Virus record (IMG/VR): IMGVR_UViG_3300036046_000003
Location: 1-64,000 of that record
Source: a virus
Strand: one strand, 5' to 3'
DNA: 64,000 bases
The translations under genes were made by a program, and so were the position numbers. The notes beneath the pieces are model-generated. The model saw nothing but the letters and a program-made list of their open reading frames with translations. It was not told the origin of the DNA and made no database searches. Positions 58,407 through 64,000 of this stretch are shown one piece after another. The first letter of the stretch is position 1. Each line of letters starts with the position of its first letter.

Positions 58407-58887
58407 AAGCCACTCTAGTGGCTTGCAAGCCGTTTTACCCCGGTAGTGCGCTCAAATCGGGGTTTAAGCCACTCTAGTGGCTTGCAAGGTCGCTTGCAGC
58501 CGTCGATTTTCACCGCCACCAGGCCCCAAAACGGGCTTTTCGTGCGTTTCCCTGGTGGTAGGCCCACAAAGAACGCCTCTCGGGGGCTGTCCCAAGAGGC
58601 GTTTTAAGCCACTCTAGTGGCTTGCAAGCCGTTTTACCCCGGTAGTGCGCTCAAATCGGGGTTTAAGCCACTCTAGTGGCTTGCAAGGTCGCTTGCAGCC
58701 GTCGATTTTCACCGCCACCAGGCCCCAAAACGGGCTTTTCGTGCGTTTCCCTGGTGGTAGGCCCACAAAGAACGCCTCTCGGGGGCTGTCCCAAGAGGCG
58801 TTTTAAGCCACTCTAGTGGCTTGCAAGCCGTTTTACCCCGGTAGTGCGCTCAAATCGGGGTTTAAGCCACTCTAGTGGCTTGCAAGG
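58407..58887. repeat. Perfect 199-bp tandem repeats with six palindromes
   Basis: Two full 199-bp units (58407-58605, 58606-58804) and a partial third (58805-58887). Every unit has two copies of AAGCCACTCTAGTGGCTT 59 bp apart: starts at 58407, 58466, 58606, 58665, 58805 and 58864. Between them lie hairpins ACCCC/GGGGT, CCACCAGG/CCTGGTGG and CGCCTCT/AGAGGCG. The units look identical base for base. The stretch is gene-free, flanked by the translocase and a membrane protein gene. Candidate centromere, transfer site or origin. Confidence 0.95.
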
Positions 58888-58891
58888 ACTC

Positions 58892-59587
58892 TTAGGCCCG
58901 CCCGGCGGTGCGTGCGTCGCCTCGCCCGGTTTCTGGCGCGCCTTTCATTGCGTTCAGAATAAGCACAATACCGGCGGCAAGAAACAAAATAAAGGCCATT
59001 TCCATAACCAGGGACGCGATTAACGTCATTACGAGCTTGGCGGCAATACCAAGACCGCCAGCAAACGGCCCCGCCCACAAGAGCGCGCCCCGGTCAATGT
59101 ACGTCTGGACGAAGAGCGCCGAACGCTCTAAGTCGGTGATAAAATCAAACACGATAAAGGCGTACACGAGCCATTCAATAAAGGTAATCCCCGCCCGCGC
59201 CAACCGCGCCCCGAACAATTCCAACAGCGTTGGAAACAACGAAACGAGGGTGCCCACCATAACGGCCCACTGTGGCGAAACCAAACCGTAGCTGCTTTCC
59301 ACCGCCCGGCGGGCTTCGGCCAGCCAATCGTAGGTACTCTCCAAGTCAAAGTAGTAGGCAAGGCCACCACAGATACTAGCGATAGCGAGAAACGCGATAC
59401 CGCTAATCATCGCCGAACGCCCTGTAGTACCGCGTACCGCCTTGAACGCTCGTTCAAGATTTTCGCTCAGGTCAAGCCAGCCGAGAAAGTCCCCGTTTCT
59501 GCCAAAAGCCGCATAGAGCAAACCCGCAATCGCCAAAAAAACAAGCCAATCGAAGGGGCCGTAACCGTTAAAAGGATTGTACAGCAC
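58892..59587 (-). CDS. Multi-pass membrane protein beside the repeat array
   Basis: The protein has 231 residues; GTG 59587 follows GAGGAG. About five hydrophobic helices: WLVFLAIAGLLYAAF, ISGIAFLAIASICGGLAYYF, VMVGTLVSLFPTLLEL, FIEWLVYAFIVFDF and LVMTLIASLVMEMAFILFLAAGIVLIL. Not recognised. Its placement directly across the array from the FtsK/TraB-like gene suggests a membrane partner of the translocase. Confidence 0.65.
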   Translation of the reverse strand: MLYNPFNGYGPFDWLVFLAIAGLLYAAFGRNGDFLGWLDLSENLERAFKAVRGTTGRSAMISGIAFLAIASICGGLAYYFDLESTYDWLAEARRAVESSYGLVSPQWAVMVGTLVSLFPTLLELFGARLARAGITFIEWLVYAFIVFDFITDLERSALFVQTYIDRGALLWAGPFAGGLGIAAKLVMTLIASLVMEMAFILFLAAGIVLILNAMKGAPETGRGDARTAGRA

Positions 59588-59619
59588 TGAGTTCTCCTCT
59601 GGTTTTGCGAAGTATTACT

Positions 59620-59656
59620 CCGCAGGTACGATAAGTAAAGAGCGCCCCTTTCGGAG
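59620..59656 (-). terminator. Terminator between regulator and membrane protein genes
   Basis: Minus strand GCGCTCC pairs with GGGGCGC around GAAA, then TCTTTACTT. It lies after the regulator's stop (59673) and before the start at 59587. Confidence 0.7.
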
Positions 59657-59672
59657 CGCCGGAAGGTTTAGC

Positions 59673-60188
59673 TTACTTTTGTAGGTCTGCCTTCGCCAAC
59701 TGAACGATAGCGAGCATAAGCGCCACCACCTTGCGGCGCTCGCCAATCGGAATATCGTCCAGTTCTCGGGCTACTGGACTAAAATCCCCGGCGCTAGGTA
59801 GCTTGTAATTGCGTATGTCAACCTCATCAAACCACCCATCAGCTAAGCCAAACTCTAGTGGATTACAGCCAATAACCTCCGCAATCCTGCGGAACGTTTG
59901 CGGTTTTGCTTTAGAGCGGCCACTAAGAATGGCCGACAAAAAGCCCCGCGAAAGCGGTTCCTCCACCACGGTCGCGGCTTCCCCCTCTACCCGGGTATCA
60001 ACAGGCCGCTTTGCCCTGGCGGCCACGTCCGATACGTTCAACCCCAGCGTTCTGTCGGCGTATAAGAGCCAATAGCCCAGGCAGAGGGTTAAGTCCTCTA
60101 GCCGATGTTCGTGAAGGTACGCGAACAGCGCGTCGGTATTGCGCCCATAGGTCGCCTCTGCGGCGCGATATTTACTTTCTACTGCCAC
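59673..60188 (-). CDS. Cro/C1-type regulator, phage repressor candidate
   Basis: The protein has 171 residues with a GTG start. LSRGFLSAILSGRSKAKPQTF followed by IAEVIGCNPLEF is an XRE-type helix-turn-helix. The Tyr/Leu-rich N-terminus and helical C-terminus may dimerise. Beside the integrase, it is the first candidate for the lysogeny repressor and for the protein that binds the TGCA palindromes. No LexA-like cleavage motif is visible. Confidence 0.7.
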   Translation of the reverse strand: MAVESKYRAAEATYGRNTDALFAYLHEHRLEDLTLCLGYWLLYADRTLGLNVSDVAARAKRPVDTRVEGEAATVVEEPLSRGFLSAILSGRSKAKPQTFRRIAEVIGCNPLEFGLADGWFDEVDIRNYKLPSAGDFSPVARELDDIPIGERRKVVALMLAIVQLAKADLQK

Positions 60189-60201
60189 CTCCTCCTACTT
60201 T

Positions 60202-61086
60202 CTACACCGGAACAGAAACCGCAGCGGGTCGCGTCGCCGGTTTCTCGCCGCGCCGCCGCAAATACAAACCCTCTAACCGCGCCGTTGCCTGCGCCGTATA
60301 GCGCTGCGTCGTCTCACAACGCTTATGCCCTGCTATACGCCGTACCGCGTCAATATCCCCCCCGTTGGGGTCGTCCAGCAACTCGGTAAGCAGTTGGTGG
60401 CGGAACAAATGAGGGTGAACGTCCGGGCGACCTACAACCGCGCCCAGCTCTGTAACAAGCTGCCGTACCCGTTGGTCGCTCAACTCAAACAAGCGCCCCG
60501 TTTTCGGAAAGCCGCGCAGCGCAAGATAATGCCGAAGCGCCCCGGCTGTCTGGTGATCGAAATAGACTAGTCGCTCGTCTCCGCCTTTCCCCATTACCGT
60601 CGCCTTGCCCGCTTCGTCCGCGTGGCGGGGAAACTGCACGTTTTCGATACACAAACCCACGACTTCGCTTACGCGCCCGCCTGTGGCCCGCAACACCAGC
60701 AAAAGTGCCAGGTTACGCGCCCCCGCTACCGTAGTGGTGTCGCAAGCACAGCACATTCCCTCAAACTCTTCCGGCGAAAGCAACTGCGGAAGTACCAGCG
60801 GTACTTTAACCCCGCGAACGGCAAGCGCCGCCAATACGTCGCCGCTTAGTAGCTCCTCCGCCACCGCCCAGGTCAAAAACGCACGTGCTGCCGACAGTCG
60901 CCGGTTCACCGTCGCCGGTGCGTAACCCTGCTGTAGTGCTTGCCGGTACGCGGCTAGTTGCTTTGGTCGCAACTCCTCTACGCTGTATCCGTTATCGGAT
61001 AACCACTGAGAGAAGGCGCGGAGGTCAGCGGCGTAGGCGCGGCGGGTCTGCGGGGACTGTAGGGTATCGAGAAACCGGGGGAGCAT
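60202..61086 (-). CDS. int: Tyrosine recombinase (integrase)
   Basis: The protein has 294 residues. The catalytic set is complete: R138 (GGRVSE), H226 and R229 (HLFR), H254 (GHK) and Y263 (RYTA). The N-terminal SAM-like core-binding domain is present. It lacks an arm-binding extension, so it is XerC/D-sized. Promoter TTGCGC-17-TATACT and an operator palindrome lie just upstream, so it is likely under phage repressor control. Second integrase of the genome after the serine enzyme at 8044. Confidence 0.93.
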   Translation of the reverse strand: MLPRFLDTLQSPQTRRAYAADLRAFSQWLSDNGYSVEELRPKQLAAYRQALQQGYAPATVNRRLSAARAFLTWAVAEELLSGDVLAALAVRGVKVPLVLPQLLSPEEFEGMCCACDTTTVAGARNLALLLVLRATGGRVSEVVGLCIENVQFPRHADEAGKATVMGKGGDERLVYFDHQTAGALRHYLALRGFPKTGRLFELSDQRVRQLVTELGAVVGRPDVHPHLFRHQLLTELLDDPNGGDIDAVRRIAGHKRCETTQRYTAQATARLEGLYLRRRGEKPATRPAAVSVPV

Positions 61087-61098
61087 AAAAGGAGCCTT

Positions 61099-61111
61099 TG
61101 CACTAACTGCA
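61099..61111. promoter_or_regulatory. Operator palindrome, site 14, at the integrase promoter
   Basis: TGCACTAACTGCA lies between the -10 box TATACT (61117-61122, minus strand) and the integrase start, over the expected transcription start. A bound protein would block the promoter. The -35 box would be TTGCGC at 61140-61145. Confidence 0.72.
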
Positions 61112-61116
61112 CAAGT

Positions 61117-61145
61117 AGTATACGCGGTCTGTCAACTCTGCGCAA
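61117..61145 (-). promoter_or_regulatory. Integrase promoter TTGCGC-17-TATACT
   Basis: Minus strand -35 TTGCGC (61140-61145), 17-bp spacer and TATACT (61117-61122). The -35 differs from the TAGAC set. It overlaps the end of the small gene 61132-61302. Confidence 0.6.
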
Positions 61146-61302
61146 CTGCGGCGTACTTTAGTCGGCGGGCGGCGGCGCGATCCCGTTCCTGGGCGCGGCG
61201 TTCTTTTGAGCGGGACGCCTCTACCGGCGGGTCTTCGTCCACGTACTCTTCTGCGGGGTTGTTTCGTTCACGCAGGCGGGGTTGCCGTTCTTTGCGAAGC
61301 AC
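61132..61302 (-). CDS. Small Arg-rich protein beside the integrase
   Basis: The protein has 56 residues; GTG 61302 follows AAAGGAGAC. It is very rich in Arg and Glu (RKERQPRLRERNN, SRSKERRAQERDRAAARR), likely a DNA- or RNA-binding helix. It precedes the integrase and has a TAGACG/TATACT promoter. A recombination directionality factor or an N-like antiterminator (Arg-rich motif) are both possible. The second would fit the promoter-terminator leaders of this genome. Confidence 0.6.
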   Translation of the reverse strand: MLRKERQPRLRERNNPAEEYVDEDPPVEASRSKERRAQERDRAAARRLKYAAVAQS

Positions 61303-61348
61303 CAGTGTCTCCTTTCCTACCGCCGCGTACGGGGCGGCTAGCTCGAAA

Positions 61349-61377
61349 AGTATACAGTTGCTTCGCAGCGGCGTCTA
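61349..61377 (-). promoter_or_regulatory. Promoter TAGACG-17-TATACT
   Basis: Minus strand -35 TAGACG (61372-61377), 17 bp, TATACT (61349-61354). It drives the small basic gene and probably the integrase. Confidence 0.75.
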
Positions 61378-61486
61378 TCGAACGGGTCGGAATTGAACCT
61401 ATTGCTAGTCGTTATCTCCGTAGACCGCCGAGGGGCTATTCCCTCTTGTGGGCAACCTAATGCGGGTTGCGTATACGGAGGGACGA
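61378..61486. other. Gene-free stretch with a tRNA T-arm-like segment
   Basis: On the minus strand AATAGGTTCAATTCCGACC (about 61385-61403) looks like a tRNA T arm, but only three of five stem pairs form and no acceptor partner or D arm is found. A hairpin GAGGG/CCCTC lies at about 61431-61446. It could be an attachment-site relic near the integrase; I see nothing firmer. Confidence 0.25.
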
Positions 61487-63022
61487 ATGCCAGACGAGAC
61501 AGTCAACGGGAACCTTACGGTGACGGGGACGGTGTACGCCGATAACTTTAGAACAGCGGCGTCTGGTTTGCTTTCTATCGAAAAAGATAACGCTAAACTA
61601 AACCTGTCACGCAGCTCTAATGTTACAACGGCAAGCCTTAGTGTGGCTACTTCGGGCAGTATCGCGCTTGTCGCGGATAATGGAGAGACTATTGCTTCGT
61701 ATCGTGCTTTGGCACACCGCTTCTATTTGGGCGGCTCTGCGCAACCCTTTTTCATCGCGGATAACAACCGACTAGAGTATGTCACCTCCTATTACGACAA
61801 GTATAGCGTTACCGGCGATAATGAAGCCGGTCAGATTGAAGTAAACGCCGTAACAAGCGGAGGGGCAGAGGCGGTACTCCAATCATACGCTGCGCGCCAC
61901 GATTTTTTTGTTTTAGGCAACCACCGGGCTGCCTTTACCTCCGGATTAGAGCTTTATGGCGGGCAGGGAGCGGCCAGTGTCTCGGCGCGTAGTAATTCGG
62001 GTGGGGCCGCAATCCCGCTGGTGCTAAACGGCAGTGACGTTGCTGTTACTGCCCCTTTTAGTGCCCCGTCCGTGTTGGTTTTCGGCCAGGTCAGCGCTGG
62101 TAATCTAAGTACGGTTGGTTCGATTGCTGCGCCGGGTGTGCTTATCCAGAACCAAAATATCCAGGCAAACGGTTGGCTGGCCTCTCAGTCTTTGTCGGCA
62201 GACCAGCGGATTGAACTGCGATCTATTGACGGCGGTGGCGTTCGCGTTCGCGCCAGTAACTTTGCAAACAACGCGCTCCGTCCGCTAGACCTGGAAGCTA
62301 GTGTAGTGAGAACGCCAGGGTGGGTCTCTGTCGGAAGTGGCACACAGAACTATACGCCAACTGGCTCCACCTGGGCTACCGGCGGCGCTACCTTGCTGCT
62401 GAATGGCCTGGATACGACTTCGATTGCTTTTCACGACGCCAATAACCGCGTGGACGCAATTGTAGCGGGCGGCGGTCTGATGCGCGTTGGGCCGGATACC
62501 GGCTTTGGCCCTGCGAACGTTCAAACCTACGGCTTTACCGGCGCGGGCGGCGTTCCTCTTGCGAACCAGCGTATGCGCGTCTATTCTAGCGGCGATAACA
62601 GCGGTCACTTCCCTCTCGCCGTTGTGAATAGCGCAGGCAGCGCGGCGCTGATGTACGTTCGCGGCGATGGTTACGCCTGGACGAGCCAGCCGTGGGCTGT
62701 TGGCTCCGACGAACGCCTGAAAGACAAGGTTGAGCCGCTTGACGCTACCGCGCTAGAGAAGTTGGCCCAGGTTACGTTCCACCGCTACCAGCTTCGCGCA
62801 AACGGCCTCCCGCAAGTCGGGGTCATAGCGCAGGAGCTACAGCAGGTGTTCCCTGAACTGGTGAGCGAACACCACGACCCGGCCAACCCGAACGAGGCAC
62901 CGCTGCTGGCGGTCAACTATCAGGGTCTCGCGGTCTACCAGGGAGCCGCAATCCAGCAACTCGCCGCAAAGGTTGCGGGCTTGGAAGAGCGTCTGGCCGC
63001 ACTCGAAAAGCGCTTTGCCTAG
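61487..63022 (+). CDS. Second tail fibre with S74 chaperone
   Basis: The protein has 511 residues; ATG 61487 follows GGAGGG (an earlier GTG at 61448 has no binding site). Beta-rich shaft, then a block of about 55 residues (YTPTGSTWATGG...GFGPANV) almost identical to the main fibre at about 37430-37605, then VGSDERLKDKV, VGVIAQEL and a C-terminal coiled coil, i.e. an S74 domain. It is a lone rightward gene among leftward genes, between the integrase and a strong terminator: a moron-like or alternative receptor-binding fibre. Confidence 0.88.
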   Translation: MPDETVNGNLTVTGTVYADNFRTAASGLLSIEKDNAKLNLSRSSNVTTASLSVATSGSIALVADNGETIASYRALAHRFYLGGSAQPFFIADNNRLEYVTSYYDKYSVTGDNEAGQIEVNAVTSGGAEAVLQSYAARHDFFVLGNHRAAFTSGLELYGGQGAASVSARSNSGGAAIPLVLNGSDVAVTAPFSAPSVLVFGQVSAGNLSTVGSIAAPGVLIQNQNIQANGWLASQSLSADQRIELRSIDGGGVRVRASNFANNALRPLDLEASVVRTPGWVSVGSGTQNYTPTGSTWATGGATLLLNGLDTTSIAFHDANNRVDAIVAGGGLMRVGPDTGFGPANVQTYGFTGAGGVPLANQRMRVYSSGDNSGHFPLAVVNSAGSAALMYVRGDGYAWTSQPWAVGSDERLKDKVEPLDATALEKLAQVTFHRYQLRANGLPQVGVIAQELQQVFPELVSEHHDPANPNEAPLLAVNYQGLAVYQGAAIQQLAAKVAGLEERLAALEKRFA

Positions 63023-63027
63023 ACCGT

Positions 63028-63088
63028 AAAAAAGAAGCCCCCTTTACAGAGAACGAAACGTTCTGTAAAGGGGGCTTCTTTTTTTTTG
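63028..63088. terminator. Bidirectional terminator after the second fibre
   Basis: AAAAAGAAGCCCCCTTTACAG pairs with CTGTAAAGGGGGCTTCTTTTT, with an inner AGAACG/CGTTCT stem. It separates the rightward fibre from the leftward genes at the window's right end. Confidence 0.95.
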
Positions 63089-63135
63089 TTAGCGGCTCCC
63101 CGCTACAAAGGCTACCGGCGGTTAGGCCGCTCTTT

Positions 63136-63405
63136 CTAAAGGGTCACTCCTATGGCCTGACACAACGATCCCGCCGTCCGCCTAAGAGCTTTTAGGCTTT
63201 CGCCGTTACAGGGGCGCACTTCCGCCGAGTAGAAGTTGACAAGATAACCCGCCATTAGAAATAGCGTTCGACTGTCGTCCGTCTCGATACGCACGCCGTC
63301 AGCGCCGGGGTGGCTCGAATAGCAGCCCCCAAAGCCCAGGGAAAGTATCGCGTTGACCGTGTGTACGTCAAATCCAGGGTAATACCGAACGAAGAAGCTG
63401 TACAT
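63136..63405 (-). CDS. Unknown small protein
   Basis: The protein has 89 residues; ATG follows AAGGAG and shares a base with the upstream stop (TAATG). Aromatic start (YSFFVRYYPGFDVHTV), strands, then a helix. It reads as an alpha/beta two-layer unit. Not recognised. Confidence 0.55.
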   Translation of the reverse strand: MYSFFVRYYPGFDVHTVNAILSLGFGGCYSSHPGADGVRIETDDSRTLFLMAGYLVNFYSAEVRPCNGESLKALRRTAGSLCQAIGVTL

Positions 63406-63773
63406 TAATAGGTCTCCTTAACTTCTACAAAATTCACACCCTCACTGTAGTAGCCGTTACTTTCGCCATACCAACGAAGCGTAACGTACCCCTTAATAGT
63501 GGCGAACTTATAGAACGTCCAAGTATAGCTACCCCAGTCATTTGTTCCGCCCTCGGAGACTTCCTCCGCCTGCAAAATCGGAGCGTCGGTAAGATCGTCC
63601 AAATTACCGATAACGTCCTCTAGGGTAACACTTTCGCAGCAGTCCTGGTCGTGAAACATTTTCCAGCGGCGTCCGTCCTTGCAGATAAACACCAACTCGT
63701 CGCCGTCCGTACTGCGGTGAATGGCCTCTAGCGTTACGCCCACCAATACACTAACGTCCTGATACTGCTGCAC
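63405..63773 (-). CDS. Unknown acidic protein (DUF7448-like in style)
   Basis: The protein has 122 residues; GTG 63773 overlaps the upstream stop (TAGTG). VLVGVTLEAIHRSTDGDELVF, then CCESVTLEDVIGNLDDLTDAPILQAEE and YTWTFYKFATIKGYVTLRWYG. This beta-rich pattern occurs in hypothetical phage proteins sometimes labelled DUF7448; function is unknown. Confidence 0.55.
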   Translation of the reverse strand: MQQYQDVSVLVGVTLEAIHRSTDGDELVFICKDGRRWKMFHDQDCCESVTLEDVIGNLDDLTDAPILQAEEVSEGGTNDWGSYTWTFYKFATIKGYVTLRWYGESNGYYSEGVNFVEVKETY

Positions 63774-63952
63774 TACCCGACCTCCCCTTGGTAAGTAAAT
63801 TCGGCTGCGTCGAAGTCATTTTTCAGCTCGTCCAACGGGCGACGGTAAGGCGGTTCGTCTCCCGAATACGAATAGTCTAGCTCGCTCGGCTCAGTCCTAC
63901 GGCGGCCACTGACAGGGAACTCACAAAAGGTAGTCGCGGGTTGACCTTCCAT
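63773..63952 (-). CDS. Unknown small protein
   Basis: The protein has 59 residues; ATG 63952 follows TTGGAGG. Pro-, Tyr- and acid-rich (SELDYSYSGDEPPYRRPLDELK), probably disordered. Overlap with the next gene (TAGTG) and the clear binding site support it. First of three coupled genes at the right edge. Confidence 0.55.
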   Translation of the reverse strand: MEGQPATTFCEFPVSGRRRTEPSELDYSYSGDEPPYRRPLDELKNDFDAAEFTYQGEVG

Positions 63953-64000
63953 AGCGCCTCCAAGTCCGAAACTTTTTCGCTGCGGCCAATACCCGATAGA

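Noticed and set aside
58407-58887. Array considered as a CRISPR
   Set aside because: The 'spacers' are themselves identical between units, only two alternate, no cas genes are present, and the repeat is a short palindrome.
61380-61480. Complete tRNA beside the integrase
   Set aside because: Only a partial T arm can be folded; no acceptor stem, D arm or anticodon arm is found. Kept only as a possible attachment-site relic.

Overview
This window is most of the genome of a tailed temperate phage, or a phage-plasmid, with moderate to high GC and ordinary Shine-Dalgarno starts (ATG, GTG and TTG all used). I cannot name the host. The virion genes point to a siphovirus: no sheath or baseplate genes, a 1825-residue tape measure protein, and a lambda-style tail chaperone frameshift. 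The head genes (portal, protease-scaffold, major capsid protein) are instead of the T4 gp20/gp21/gp23 type. Lysogeny is suggested by a large serine recombinase, a tyrosine recombinase, a Cro/C1-type regulator and a Leu in the O-helix of the DNA polymerase.

Layout. 1-3050: a repeat fragment and small accessory genes (tandem NUMOD-like DNA-binding modules, a PD-(D/E)XK-like protein, a zinc protein). 3200-9700: family A DNA polymerase, Fe-S RecB/Cas4-like nuclease, dNMP kinase, serine recombinase. 9800-24650: small zinc protein, possible small terminase, large terminase, portal, protease-scaffold, capsid, GIY-YIG nuclease, glycoside hydrolase-like protein, two glycosyltransferases, an Acb2-like cyclic-nucleotide sponge, collagen-like protein, head-tail joining genes, tail tube. 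25340-38070: tail chaperones, tape measure, distal tail proteins, S74 tail fibre. 38080-40470: endolysin and small membrane proteins. A bidirectional terminator at 40470-40515 divides this rightward half from the leftward half.

The leftward half (read from high to low coordinates) holds a tyrosine integrase with a small basic neighbour gene and a Cro/C1-type regulator; a membrane protein and FtsK/TraB-like translocase flanking a perfect 199-bp tandem repeat array with six palindromes; GIY-YIG and small membrane proteins; an unidentified first gene of the next operon (52.9 kb); a tRNA-like gene; a metallopeptidase-like protein, methyltransferase and MazG; and primase, replication proteins, DnaB-type helicase, nuclease, nucleotidase and a sigma-like regulator. 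A second S74 fibre gene (61487-63022) lies rightward beside the integrase.

Regulation is the most unusual part. (i) Fourteen copies or near-copies of a palindrome, TGCA-N-T-W-A-N-TGCA, are spread over the genome, nearly all between genes. (ii) Nine promoters share TAGAC(A/G), a 16-17 bp spacer and a TATACT-like -10 box. Several are followed at once by an intrinsic terminator and only then by the gene (DNA polymerase, helicase, primase), which suggests attenuation or antitermination. (iii) A roughly 0.6-0.7 kb non-coding, hairpin-rich element occurs three times, plus a fragment at the left edge; each full copy lies just upstream of an operon and points into it. The best candidates for undescribed systems are this leader/operator network and the FtsK-palindrome-array module at 53.8-59.6 kb.
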